Origin: Antedon mediterranea
Taxonomy: Eukaryota; Echinodermata; Crinoidea; Comatulida; Antedonidae
Direction: 5' to 3'
Length of the DNA: 64,000 nt
Assembly (NCBI RefSeq): GCF_964355755.1
Contig: NC_092670.1
Span: 7,935,201 to 7,999,200, forward strand
This document shows positions 25,870-38,500 of this stretch, piece by piece; position 1 is the first letter of the stretch; every line of letters begins with the position of its first letter. The position numbers and the translations under genes were made by a program. The notes beneath the pieces are model-generated. The model searched no databases and had not been told where the DNA came from. It saw only the letters and a list, made by a program, of their open reading frames with translations.

Positions 25870-26690
25870 AACGAATTGTTGAGAGATTATCTTCAGTTCC
25901 ATTTGAGTAACGACTTGATGCTTAGGTTAACTTCAGTTTCATTTGAGTAACGACTTGATGCTGAGGTTAGCTTCAATTCCATTGAGTAACGACTCGATGC
26001 TAAGGTTAGCTTTAGTTCAATGAGTATAAACGACTCGATGTTGAGGTTAACATCAGTTTCATTTGAATAACAACTTGATTGAGGTTAACTTCAGTTCCAT
26101 TTGAGTAACGCGACTTGATGCTGAGGTTAGCCTTAGTTATATTTGAATAACGACTCGATGCTGAAGATTAACTTCAGTTTCATTTGAGTAATGGAACGAT
26201 ATTGAGGTTACCTTCAGTTCCATTTGAGTTAAGACTCGATGTTGAGGTTAACTTCAGTTTTATTTGAATAACGACTCGATGTTGAGGTTAACTTCAGTTT
26301 TATTTGAGTAACAACTTGATTGAGGTTAACTTCAGTTTAATTTGAGTAACGACTCGATATTGAGGCTAACTTCAGTTTTATTTGAGTAACAACTTGATTG
26401 AGGTCAACTTCAGTTTAACTTGACGACTCGATGTTGAGGTTAACTTTAGTTTCATTTGAGTAACAACTTGATTGAGGTTAACTTCAGTTTCATTTGAGTA
26501 TAAACGACTCAATGATGAGGTTAACTTTAGTTTCATTTGAGTAACGACTCATTGTTGAGGTTAACTTGAGTAACGATTCGATATTGAGGTTAACTTCAGT
26601 TTCATTTGAGTATAAACGACTCGATGTTTAGGTTAACTTCAGTTCCATTTGAGTAACGGCTCGACCTCAGTTCCATTTAATCCATGATAA
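25870..26690. repeat. minisatellite, about 20 units of roughly 40 bp
   Basis: The unit reads approximately TTGAGGTTAACTTCAGTT followed by TCATTTGAGTAACGACTCGA. Units vary between about 36 and 48 bases, through loss of short pieces and a TATAAACGAC variant. Frames across it are interrupted, so it is not coding. It lies just downstream of the minus-strand bHLH exon and probably sits inside that gene's intron or 3' region. Confidence 0.92.
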
Positions 26691-26929
26691 TCGCGCAACC
26701 AAATCTACATTAACGAAGCAATAGCAATTTTATCAAAAACATAGAAATATAACGATTATAAATTCAAATGAGGATAAAAATGGAGAAGGTGCCTTCCTTT
26801 AAATAGATGGAAGAGCAACGTAAAACCAATGTGAGAGAATTCAGAATTGACAATATAACGAATGGCGATTGGAAAACACAAAATTTTAAAAAAAGTTTGT
26901 TGTTTATATTAATAACAAATAATACTTAC

Positions 26930-27455
26930 CACTAGTACTCCATTTAAGGGCACTTTCATTCGTATATTCAACCTGACGACACTCTTCTATGTACATTGTT
27001 GGAGATTGTCCAGATAGCAAGACTTCATTTAGCAATTGTATGTAAGCGATCGCTAGTTTCAATGTGTCTATTTTAGACAGCCGTCTTTCGTAGGGGAACG
27101 TTGGTATGCGCATTCGAAGCTTCTCAAATGCTTTGCTTAAACTCAGCATTCGATTTCTTTCTCGTACGTTCGCAGCGCATCTTTCAGGTAGTTCTTCTCT
27201 GCTATTGGATTCATGCGAATGCGAATCTTCACCACGTTGACATTTTGTAGTCCTAAGTGATGGAGACGCTGAACTATATGTTGTGTTGATGTACGCATTT
27301 GGCAAGGTGATCGCGTGATTCGCATGCGTACTGATCAGTACCTCAAATTCTTCAAATTGATTCGAGTTTTCATCTAAAAATTCTAGATACTGTAACTCAT
27401 TTGATTTGTTCAGTAAATCATTGAGAAAAGCATCGCAATCAAATATCACATCCAT
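26930..27455 (-). CDS. bHLH transcription factor, Ptf1a/Fer2-like (first coding exon)
   Basis: Seen: an open frame from ATG 27455. The basic region is at residues 92-104 ([11 protein letters not shown]), helix 1 follows, then a loop with [11 protein letters not shown], and helix 2 ends near residue 146. Family knowledge: the PTFPYE-RLSK-DTL-LAI-YI signature places it among class A tissue-specific bHLH factors of the Ptf1a/Fer1/Fer2/Fer3 group, which bind E-boxes with an E-protein partner and specify neural or endodermal fates. The acidic N-terminus (residues 1-40) could be an activation segment. After codon G176 the frame meets GTAAGT at 26929-26924, so the protein probably continues in another exon that I could not find. 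If unspliced, it ends seven codons later. The upstream in-frame ATG at 27587 overlaps the TATA box and is rejected as the start. Confidence 0.88.
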
Positions 27456-27585
27456 TTTTAATAGAGATTTGTAGATTATACATACGGCTAAGGTAACGTG
27501 AGCGAAATATAGAATTATAGTATAAACGGGTAAGCACCATGTAAAGAAGTTGAAGATAAAGTCGTTTGGTAAAATGAAAATTGTC

Positions 27586-27594
27586 ATTTATATA
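27586..27594 (-). promoter_or_regulatory. TATA box of the bHLH gene
   Basis: The minus strand reads TATATAAAT about 130 bases before the chosen ATG. This predicts transcription starting near 27560 and a 5' UTR of roughly 100 bases. It also shows why the ATG at 27587 is unlikely to be in the mRNA. Confidence 0.5.
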
Positions 27595-27884
27595 GAAAAG
27601 GCTGTGTTATTATATTAACGTTTTAATTAAGAAATACAACATTGAGGTTTTCATAAGGAGATGCACCTGCAAATAACTCAATGTGACGTAACAAAGCAGT
27701 TCTAATTAATCTGATTGTTGAAAATTGCTGTTTGTGTCAAGAAGTATAAAAATACATGAACACTACATGATTGAAACACATTCATTTCAATTCTTGAATT
27801 AAGGACATCGATCTGTTTGTAGTACTTAATGTAGAATAAATATTGGAATTATGTTTAGAATAATTATATGTGTAAGTAAACACA

Positions 27885-27985
27885 CGTGCTGTTCTTCGCT
27901 GTTTAAGCGCCTTGAGCACCTTTGGTGGCGAAGTGCGCTCTATAAATCATTATTATTATTATTATTGTTATTATTATTATGATTT
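27885..27985 (+). mobile_element. SINE-like 3' end with (ATT)n tail
   Basis: Contains AAGCGCCTTGAGCACC and GAAGTGCGCTCTATAAAT, directly followed by an ATT microsatellite. From general knowledge, this GCGCTATATAAAT-plus-ATT ending is typical of retroposon tails in marine invertebrates. No tRNA-like head is seen upstream, so it is a 5'-truncated copy. Confidence 0.6.
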
Positions 27986-30290
27986 ACACTGCATATCAAT
28001 ATATTTATGCCCGGTAATCTCGGTAATCTTTCTAGAATTAAGGCTATCCTCTTGTTATATATATAGGCCTATGTATTTATATACACTACCTATAGGCCTA
28101 TTTGTATTTTGGTGTTCGGTGGAAAGCAGTAAAAAACAAATAAATGAAGTATTGTAAGAATTAGGAAACATTCTAATATATAATCATAAGAATACGTAAG
28201 AAAATCATATGATGTAATAATGGTGACGTATGGTATATGGCATAATAAAGTTATAAGACTTAATAATTGTTACGGCGTAATAATTATATAGCCCTAAATC
28301 ATAAATCTTATTTCATGTTTGAAAAGTTTGTCAATAGCCAAATTAATTTCTCAAATCATTTTCTCCAAAAAAATAACAATATCGTACACGTACATCGTAA
28401 AAACATAATCTTCTGAGTATGTACAAACATTGTTCTCTCTCTTTGCCTAAACAGTAACAGTTATAAAAAAAACATTTAAATTAGACTACGAAAGAATACA
28501 CTCTTCTCTGCCAAGACTTATACAGTTAGGCCTATTCATTTTATTTGAAATTACAATAGAAACATAGTTTTCAATAAGCGGAGCGAACTATAAATCAAAA
28601 TTCTCCACATTCTTGTTTCTTGTTGAATATCTTGCGAACCACTCCTTTGAACTCCTTGTGTGGACCATCTGCGGTTGTGTGGTTTCACATATCTTACTTT
28701 GGGAGCCGAGGTGGCTTGTAATGAATACACTTCTGCAAGCTAACAAATATTTACTAAACGAATTTATACTTGGAGTTTGCTAAATGTGGGGCAAACCCAC
28801 AAAAGAGGGTAAATCTGCACAAACTTGCAGGCCTGGTGCTATAGGCCTAGATTGGGATATGATCTGAAAGAACAATTTATAAAAAAAGACTGAAAAAAGG
28901 AATTTACATTGTGGCTATATTTAAAATATTTTACAAATTCACTCTGTGTCCTTTCTCTGTATTGTTATTTAGTTCCTTATCTGCTCAATTGTTTTCTTAT
29001 TTGTCTTGCTGATAACAGTTGTTGAATAAATGTTATTGAACTTGACTTAAATAATTTGGTATCAATATGTGTACAATTAGCCTTATATGTTTAACAGGTA
29101 TTATAGTTAATTATACAGGTGACAATATTTTCCCTTCGTAAGTTGTGTGGCAAGAGGCTAAATTTACCATTGCCTGCCATCGTTCTTACCACTATGAGTG
29201 TGTACAATTTTTAAATGTATTTGCCGGAAGCAATACTCGCCAATTGATTGTACTTCTATATAGTCAGTTCCTGTATTTGCCCTTTAATTGTCTTAACATA
29301 CACAAAAATAAATAAAAATCATTCAACTTGTAAGATAAACAACACCACCCAAACTTAAAACACACTTTCTAAACTATTTGGGACTTTCCCAACTTGTATT
29401 TTTCAATAATACCAACCACCTTAAACAAGAGTGGCACATCCAGTAACAAAACAACCCAAAGGAAATGTATAAATATAATTATTTACATAATAATGATAAA
29501 GAAAGAAGAAAGTAATAACAATAGGTTTAAATGTAAATTCGCAAATTCACTATTACTAGCAAAACGATTTTATCTAAATCATGCATTGTCAGAACTTAAC
29601 ATACGTACAAATTTTGTGTACATTTTTATTGTTATTTCTACTAAAAGTTCATCAAAAAGAATAGGATTAAATATAAAGTGTTCATTACATCAGTTTGGTT
29701 TATTTCTTATCCCATAATACGTTAAGTGTGGTGTTAGAAATTATCCTTTAAGTAAGAACTCCACCACAATGTCATGACAAATAGTTCATTACCGGACGTC
29801 TGATCGTATGATTTTTTTTAATCCGGGTTATTTTTACCTCAACACCCTTTAAAGAAAATAATAAGCCTATTATTGATATCCAACCACTTTTACTTATACC
29901 ATTTTGTGTCAGTGTAATTATTATAACTATTAGCAACTCATAATATGCTCTTCGCGGTTTCCAAAAATCTAATAGTAGCCGCCTGGGAGGTCCAACGTGC
30001 GCGGTGTTTCCGCAGAAATAACAAACTTATCGGTTAATTATTTGGTTTTTATTAACCAATCAATACAAAAATAAAGTGTGCATTATCATTAATTACCGAA
30101 CAACCAAAGTGCCTAAACAGAACGCAACAATTGGTCCTCCAGAAAGGTTAAAAATGATCGTATTTATCCGATAATTATTATCTTAATTGAATAAGATGAC
30201 GGAAAATTATTTGGTAATTTTTATCGGTTAATTTTTGTTGGCTGGGGAAGTAAGTGACGATGATTGAAACTTTTCTGCTTGATCTCTAAA

Positions 30291-30335
30291 ATAGGCCTAG
30301 GCTAAATGCCTAGGCTAAATGCCTAGGCTAAATTG
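30291..30335. repeat. short tandem repeat, three units of about 14 bp
   Basis: Three successive units of CCTAGGCTAAATG start from a TAGGCCTA octamer. This suggests that local slippage began at the octamer. Confidence 0.75.
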
Positions 30336-31959
30336 AACAGGTCGTACTCAGGTTATTATTCCGATTTTTACGCAATAGTTGATTCGATGATTAGTAGGCC
30401 TACCAATGTTTTACTATAGGCCTACTCATCCTCTTTTGAATAACATCTGTCTATTTAGATATATGATATTTTCTTTTCTAATGAACTGTAGGCCTAATAC
30501 AATTTTAGAAATTTTTTATTAAATAGAAGATGTGGAGATATTCACTTAAAATAGTTTTTTAATGAAATATAAATACACTCTTGTCGGGGTGTTAGTGATT
30601 TAACCCACCGACGCAAATAATTATAATTATTCCAAATGATGTACATCGTAGTTGAATTACTAATTTAGAAAGTGTTTTAATAATTTCAGATGTAAAGCTA
30701 TACTCACACGTATATCTGTTCGATTTTTGATAAGTAAACAATTTTTTTTTTTATTGAATGAAGTATATTGAGCATAATAGAAAACGTGTAACTTATTATT
30801 TGCAATTACACGCTGCAGAAGATGCGTCCTAATCAAGGAACGGACACAATTGTGATAAACAAAGTCACATTGTGACGTCATTTCACCATCGGCACTTGTT
30901 ATATCATAAACTAAAAACAATCAATAAAAGCGAATCAAAATTTCATCACGAACAAATTGGGATGAACAAAAATCAAATTATAATGTCCTTCTATTTTATA
31001 TACAAAGTAATCAGTAATCAATAAAAATTCAATCAAACTGAGGGATTAAATAATAATTCATACTGGTAAACAAACTCATATTAATAACGTAATTTTACCA
31101 TAATAATGCACGTTGATTTTATGATGAGCAAAAACAATCAATAACAGTTCATCAAAACCGTGGAGTTGAAATAAACAAACAAATTGTGGTAAACAAACTC
31201 ATAACGTCATTAGCTCATACATACGCAATTAATTTGATTTGTGATGAACTAAGAAAATCAATAAACGTTGAATGAAGTATAAACCCTTACAATATCAATG
31301 TAATGGAAGAGTGGTTGATACAAATTATTTTCTTTTATTAACAAACAAATTGCGGTAAAAACGAGCGTACACACATCATGACGTCATTCGTTCATAACTA
31401 TATGAGGACATATAAAACGTCATACTCACTTAACAATTAGACTATTATTAGAATATATATACAATCAAAGTGAAATCTAAAAATATCAGTAATCCGATTT
31501 AATCCTAAAATACTATTTTCAACAGAAAAGTTAAGCCTTATAGATATTTAGGGGATTAATTACAATAAATAAAGCCTAAAGAAAATTAATTTCTAAAGAA
31601 AACCTAATGTTATTAATTCTTCAAAAAATAGTATATGTCATCTGCGTTGCTTTTCTGGATACAGCGATTATAGTCTAGTCTAGGGTCTATTGGACATAAG
31701 ATTTTGGTGACACCCGGTGTTTCATACGGCGCAATACTTTTTTACAGACAATATCTTACCATGAGAGATTTATGCGCAAATATAATGCGATTTATTTATT
31801 TATTCAAATATCCACTTTGAATTTACGAAAAATATAGATAAAATGTTTTCAGAACTTGGTGCTACGATCAGAAATAATCTTATTGAAGAGTCGTTTTTTA
31901 AGTTTAAACACAGTTTAAAGCAACATTTTATAGATTTTTAACTTTTCATATTTTTATTA

Positions 31960-32112
31960 ACATGATTGTACCTACTTTGAATTTTTAACTTTTTAACTTT
32001 TATACAATCAGAATTTTTAACTTTTATACATTCATAATTTTTAACTTTTATACAATCAGAATTTTTAACTTTTATACAATCAGAATTTTTTACTTTTACA
32101 TAATCAGATTGT
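31960..32112. repeat. 24-bp tandem repeat, about six units
   Basis: The unit is approximately TTTTTAACTTTTATACAATC plus four bases. Because 24 is a multiple of three, the minus strand stays open and reads an eight-residue repeat (VKNSDCIK) within a 63-codon frame. The frame has no other coding hallmark and is probably a by-product of the repeat. Confidence 0.8.
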
Positions 32113-33273
32113 TCAGATAGCAATTGCATTTTTATAACACTTTTCTTAACATTTTATTATACCATATTTTTCTATGTATTTTTCTAAATTTGTTAAATGT
32201 TGGTTTTATTGTATCGTTCAAGTTGACAGGGGCTGGTCAAGCACATCACAAGATGACAGTTTTATACTTTTTCTTTTATACTTATATGTTTGTTTTTTTG
32301 CTATGTAGAAAGATTGAAAATAAATACATAAATAATATATAGATACATTTAACAACTCTTTTACGATTCAATTTCTTTTGTTTACACTCCCGGCAATAAA
32401 TACATTAACAACATAATTACGTACAATGGAAATATGTAAAAATAATATTATATTAATCAACTTTAATTGATAAATAAATAATTATTTATCAAGAAAGAAC
32501 AATTATTTAAATCGTTACGTCAAAAAGTCGAGCGGAAAGAAGTATTTCTTGTTTTGCTATAACTTAACTTCAACTCAAAGTTTCCCCTACAATTTTTACT
32601 ACTATTTTTAAAATCAGATCTTAGTTCTAAATGATACATTTGTATTTGTAAACAAATATCATTCAATCTTTCCGATTAAAAGGATGATTAATGATTGATG
32701 ATTTATTTTTTTAATTAATATTTTAAAATTTGTTATGACTTGGGGGTATTTTTTGACTTGGTTCTTCCATATAGGTGACTCAGTAGTGGTAAATTGACAT
32801 GTAGTCATTTAGAAAGTTAAGTTCTTCTTCATTCAATAGACGAGTCTCGTTAATTGAGTTCCACTAAATCTTGTGGGTGTAACTAGCTGCTTCAACGATC
32901 ATTGGCCCTTCCAAAGCCAAGTAGCTCTACTGTCACCCGACCACTGACTTATTGTGTTATTGTTAAGTTAAATAAGCTATACTACATAATTATTATAATT
33001 AGGGTCTCCACACTTGACCTGACGTCATGCAAATCCCGGATTTACCAGACATTTGTTTTTGTTATGATGCAATAAGTTAGATAGTAAAACACCTTCCTAT
33101 ACAACTGACCAATGTCTTATCTTGCTGATTCCTGGAAATTCAATGACTAGACACAAAGGCATATTAATCAAACATATTTTCTTTTCATCATCATTTATTA
33201 TTGATATATTGTATTAGAAATGATTAAGCGCAATAGGCGTAATAGTTTATACAAAATGAGGTAATGATATTAC

Positions 33274-33312
33274 CAGGGAGTTGTAAAATATTATTTATTT
33301 TACAACTCCCTG
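33274..33312. repeat. 17-bp perfect inverted repeat, 5-nt loop
   Basis: The arms CAGGGAGTTGTAAAATA (33274-33290) and its exact complement (33296-33312) are separated by five bases. GATATTAC repeats lie at the outer edges. It could be a foldback RNA or a small palindromic insertion. Confidence 0.8.
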
Positions 33313-34539
33313 ATATTACTACGTCAGACCGTTCTAAACCACCAAAGGTCCCAAATCCTTTTATTTTACTGTAGGTCATAAAAACAGCCGATAGTCTTAG
33401 TAGGCCTATTGTATCTAAACTCGGAAAACCATAGTTTCCGTAAAACATGTGCCTGCGTGTGGTTGTCCGACACGAGAGTTCCAGAGTTGGGACACAATCT
33501 ATCTTGTCTGCGTGGGAAGGATGGAGGAAAGATTACCGGTAGGCCTATTCAATTCCGGAAAATGTGGCGATTAAGTAGCGGGAAACGTGAGAGTATTCCC
33601 ACAAATGATTAACATTTACAAGCGGTACGAAAGAAAGTGACATCACATCCATCCATACATTCATCCATCATGTGTTAAATGTAACCTAAAAAATTAATTG
33701 AGGAAGAAGAAAACATGTGTTATACGGGGGCCAAGTCACAATGTTATATTACCTTTATTTAATTTTCTAGGCCTAGTTGTAGAGATTTTATCGACTTTTA
33801 TTTTTTTTATATTATATTTTTTTTAGTTTATGGTGATCAGTGTTACCAACAGTAAATTCATTCACTCTTCTAATACAGTAATGTTTTGTTTTCCGTTCTT
33901 TTTTTTTTATTTAGCCTACGTTTTCTTTTAATCTCTCTTAATGATTTTGTTTATTTATTTGTGTTATCATTTTTAAAGACTGGTTGATGAAGGTCTATGA
34001 TCAATTCATCGACCCATTCGTTTTTTATTTTCATTCATTTATTCGTTACCGTATAATAATATAACTCTTTCAGAAAAGGCCTGGCTGTAGATGGCGCAGT
34101 AATTGGTTTAGGATTATCAGACATCTTTTGATTTTTTTCCCAGAATATTAATGTTTAAATGTCGGATCCACGATCAGTATCTTAGGACGTCGTATATCCA
34201 GAATAAAGTTATACAGTAGACCCCCTTCCGAGACAAATTTTCTCTATTTTCTTTCTTAATAATAATCGGGGTGCTCTGTGAGGCACCCTGTCGATGGTTG
34301 AGAAATTGAAAGTGCAATCCATGTCAGCAGCGCATAAGCACACAACATGGATTATAAAGATGAAATCAAACTGTTCTTTTGCTATGTTAGTCCACATGTC
34401 GCCATATTTGGGAAAAATATTTCTCTTTTTGCAAATATTAATTCGAAATACAGTCTAGAACCTAGACAAATTGTCCTCCTCAATTGCTTTCTGTAATTTT
34501 GTACAACGTTTTTGTTTATTATCTGTGTAATGCTTTGTC

Positions 34540-34660
34540 TAAAGTTCTATCTATACACTATCAAACCACTTTGACAAAATAAGTGTGATGTATCCAAATA
34601 TGCCTATGGTAGTGATATGATGCCATATATGGACATTGTCACATAAAGTTAGACAGAACT
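34540..34660. mobile_element. MITE family B, copy 2
   Basis: Starts AAAGTTCTATCTATACACTA and ends AGTTAGACAGAACT. It carries AGTGTGATGTATCCAAATATG as in copy 1. It is shortened in the middle relative to the 8301-8468 copy. Confidence 0.65.
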
Positions 34661-35355
34661 AGATCAAGGTTTTTTTTTTTTGCTATGGATTATATTATGG
34701 TATTATGGTGAATTAAATATTTTTTAAAGATGTGGTTGTTGAAAATGCCAGTTTAATGGGATCATACCGTAATAGTTAAAAATTGAACAAAATAATATTT
34801 GCAAAAAATGTAATCAAGACAATGGTTATAATATTCTTTGTTTAAGTGAACTTTAGTCCTATTACAACTGCAAAATGGTCTATTCAATGTCTAATTTGAT
34901 TAATCTTCATTTTCAATGCTTTTGGAGGAATAAATCTTTAAAGTTAATTTATTTAAAATTAGTAATTTATTTTCCTCCTATCTCAGGATTTAAAGATTCG
35001 GATCAACATTTCGAGACATGAGTGCACAATACGGTAATTCACGCCGAAGGTATCACAAGATTACTAGGCCTAATGTCAGAACAAGAACAAGAGAGGCATA
35101 ATTGGTAGTAAGTTTGGGTTTAGTATTTTTTGTCGAGAACTTAACGTTTGTGTTGCCCTCCGCCTCCTCGGATCGGAAACTCATCCCATTGCCGGTACTA
35201 TGCCTTAAACTGATCGATTCACATCAAGGCCAAAATAACCAACATACAGTAGTAAAACATTTATTGATCATAATTTGTTTTGAATATCTGTTAATCGATT
35301 AAGTAGCTACTGTTTTGACTGTGAACCGACTACACATGCGTACTGACTGCAACTG

Positions 35356-35363
35356 TTACGTCA
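35356..35363. promoter_or_regulatory. CRE-like site upstream of SOAT
   Basis: TTACGTCA is one base from the palindromic CRE octamer and lies about 125 bases before the SOAT start codon. No TATA box is obvious near it. Its position fits a proximal promoter element, but use is inferred. Confidence 0.35.
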
Positions 35364-35485
35364 CGTTTATATTTGTTTTGTTTATTTCAACATGTGGATT
35401 TGTGGACGTACGGAAGTACAAGTACAGACTAGGCCAGGCCAAAAAGTAGCCGTACGTGTTAACTCACTTGAAAGGTTACTAAATT

Positions 35486-35543
35486 ATGAATAATCAACCT
35501 AAAGATGCGACTTGTAGACAAAGGATGAATGTACCGTCAACTG
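35486..35543 (+). CDS. SOAT1: SOAT exon 1
   Basis: The ATG at 35486 opens M-N-N-Q-P-K-D and reaches a GTAAGT donor after 58 nt (phase 1). Joined to exon 2 it makes ...P-S-T-D-S-G-S-W. This start is chosen because it is the only ATG whose frame reaches a donor of the right phase. An N-terminus this variable cannot be verified by similarity. Confidence 0.75.
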
Positions 35544-38500
35544 GTAAGTTATTGATTTACCATCCAACGATAGACAGAGCTCTGAAGCTAGCTGTATACT
35601 TAGCCGGCCTAAACTAAACCACACCACGCCAGCAGCTATTCTTGTCGGCCTTGCTTGTTTGTTTGGCCGGTATTCATGTCCTGTCCTGTGGGCCTAGAGG
35701 GTATATTTTGGTAATTATTTCACAGAAAACTGAAAGTAGTTTTAATACTACGATACAACAACACAATTCTCTTATTCTCATTAGGGCAAGCGGGCCTGCA
35801 TTATAATTTTTACTGAAACGTGATTCAGATTGTTATAATATATTATTAATTATTACCAGGCAGGGAAACGGAATGTATTACCCATGTAAAATGTCGCAAT
35901 TTTTATTCTGGTGTTGTAACAATACCCATTGTAATTTTAAACCATGTGTTACAACATATTCGGCAGACATCCTATTTGGAATTGCTGTATTCCAGAAGCA
36001 ATAATAAACCAATGTCATGGTCAAACTTATTTATTTATCTTATTTGGTCCTTTTTTCTATTTTATTTTCCAATGGTGGCACCAATGATGGACTATCCAAA
36101 ATAAACACAACAATCAAATATTACATCCTTTTCTATATTTATCATTGTTTTTCCTCCTTTATTTTTTAAAGTTTATTTATTTAGCAATGGTGTTGTCCAC
36201 AATGTTTTGTCAACCATTATTAATTATTAGGGACATCTCCCTGTAGAAGATGAACAAAGTTCCAGCACTTCTGATTGGTCAGATATATGTAATTATATGG
36301 TTGAATGCACAAAGATGACATAAGCAACAGTGAACTTCTTATCTGTATGTATAGATGCTGAATCACATGTGAACTTGAGAGTCCAAAGAATGGTATTTCT
36401 TCGAAAAAAATATTAGAAGTTATCATGTTATTCAAAATAAAACTTTTTCATTTGGTGGTTTTTCTTGGTGGTTTACTGATGTCATCCACAGATTAATAAA
36501 AAGTTCTAAAAGAAACCTGTTTGTTAAAATGGTTTATAAGATAATCTATATTTTCTTTTCTTGTTTTTTGCAAAGACCAACTGGTTGGCAAAAATATTGG
36601 TTTTTCTTTAACTTCTTCTCACTAAAAGTAAAATATGTTTGCCATAAATGTAACCAAAATGTTTCTCTAAAGTGGAAAAAAATTATTATTATTTTAAATA
36701 AACAGATTCTTTTTACTATGTAACATTTTCACTAAATTTACTATATAACATACAAAAATATATTAATTCAAAACAAAATTACAAGAAGTTAATTTAACCT
36801 TTTTTATTTCACTTTATGACATTTCATCATCACTTAATGATAGAGAGGTATAAGAGAGTTTACTGATCGACAAAAGATCTTACCAGAGATCTAAATCGGA
36901 TGATTTGGATCAGCTTGAATTCTAGAGCGTGTAAACACAGCCTGTCTATGAGATAGATAAACTAATTTAATAGCTTTGAGTGAGATTATGTAACACTAGG
37001 CTAAAGAAAACAATGATAACTTTATATACCAAATATGGTGCATCACTCTTTGCTTAAATCGCACGTTTAAATAAACCTTTTCATACGACCTGATATGAAC
37101 TATTACAAAATCTTTTAAATTGAAGATATCATTTCATATCAAACAACGTTTGACCTTTAGGGTCAAGTGACCAAATCAGAGAACTCCGACCTGTACCCAT
37201 TGTTTCTGGAAACATAGGGCTTCAAGCATTGAAAGGAATACCAGTCTCTCTCTGAATACAGCGTAATTGGACATTTTATTTAAAACAAGTGGTTTGTACC
37301 ATTCAATTTTGTACTGGTTTTTAAACAAAATGTTTTTTCGGTCATAAGCGATTTTCTTTTTGTGAAGGCAGAATCTTTGATTGATTATGTACTATACTTT
37401 AAATAGATACTATTTGATGGTTCAGAAGCTTGAAAGAAGCTTATTACTGTATTGTACTGATTCATAGAGAAAATGATATTGTATATGTATATTTTATAAC
37501 GACAATTACTGTACTGTATGTATTTCATAGACTCTAGACAAATTTACTGATAACCCTGTACTATTTCAAACATTTTAATGTATTACTGTATTACTGTATT
37601 TCATAGGGAAATTACTGTATATTGTACTGTATTTCATAGGGACAAATACTGTATATTGTAATGTATTTCATAGGGACAATTACTGTATATTGTACTTTAT
37701 TTCATAGGGACAATTACTGTATATTGTACTTTATTTCATAGACAGTTACTGTATTCTAATGCATTTCATAATGGAAATTACTGTATACAGTACTGTTCCA
37801 ATCCATAGAGACAGTCAATTACTGTATATTGTACTGTATTCATAGACAGTTACTGTATTCTAATGCATTTCATAATGGAAATTACTGTATACAGTACTGT
37901 TCCAATCCATAGAGACAGTCAATTACTCTATATTGTACTGTATTCATAGACAGTTACTGTATTCTAATGCATTTCATAATGGACAATTACTGTATACAGT
38001 ACTGTTCCAATCCATAGAGACAGTCAATTACTGTATATTGTACTGTATTCATAGACAGTTACTGTATTCTAATTCATTTCATAATGGACAATTACTGTAT
38101 GCAGTACTGTTCCAATCCATAGAGACAGTCAATTACTGTATATTGTACTGTATTGTACATAGACAATTACTATACATTTTTACGGTAATAATAGACAATT
38201 TCTGTATGGCATACATACTGTACTATCCAATAAAGACAATTGGTGTTACAGTATATTGTACAAGTTGGTACTGTACTGTACTCTATTTCCAAATAAATAT
38301 ACTGTACTCTGTTCTAACAGAATGAAATTAGGTCATTATAGAAGTTCAAACAATTGTCTTTATCAAATATCAAATACATGTGAGTTACATGCACTAGAAA
38401 TTACCCTTTTATATTTTGGACTATGGTAGCCATGTGCTTTATTTTTTAATTCTGTTTACCATTCTATATTTAAAATTCTAATTTTTTTTTTAATTGTTTC

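Larger units (their letters stand above)
27595..35300. other. intergenic stretch, repeats only
   Basis: No exon with credible borders and similarity was found. Contents: a SINE-like tail with ATT microsatellite (27885-27985), a triple TAGGCTAAATGCC-like repeat near 30291-30335, a 24-bp tandem repeat (31960-32112), a hairpin (33274-33312), a B-family MITE (34540-34660), and about a dozen TAGGCCTA octamers. A less AT-rich patch at 33400-33620 has an open frame but no recognisable protein. Confidence 0.5.

Noticed and set aside
27456-27587. 44-residue N-terminal extension of the bHLH protein
   Set aside because: The ATG at 27587 overlaps the TATA box, and the extension is a hydrophobic run unlike a transcription factor.
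33409-33612. 67-codon plus-strand frame in a less AT-rich patch
   Set aside because: No similarity and no matching splice sites. The stop falls in a TAGGCCTA octamer in the other frame. Left as unexplained DNA.
35019-35102. 27-codon Arg-rich frame (MSAQYGNSRRRYHK start) upstream of SOAT
   Set aside because: It contains a TAGGCCTA octamer, is very short and has no donor in phase with SOAT exon 2. It could be an upstream ORF but is not supported.
37933-38325. 130-codon plus-strand open frame
   Set aside because: It reads through the 104-bp tandem repeat of SOAT intron 1. The protein is only the repeat translated, with no domain.
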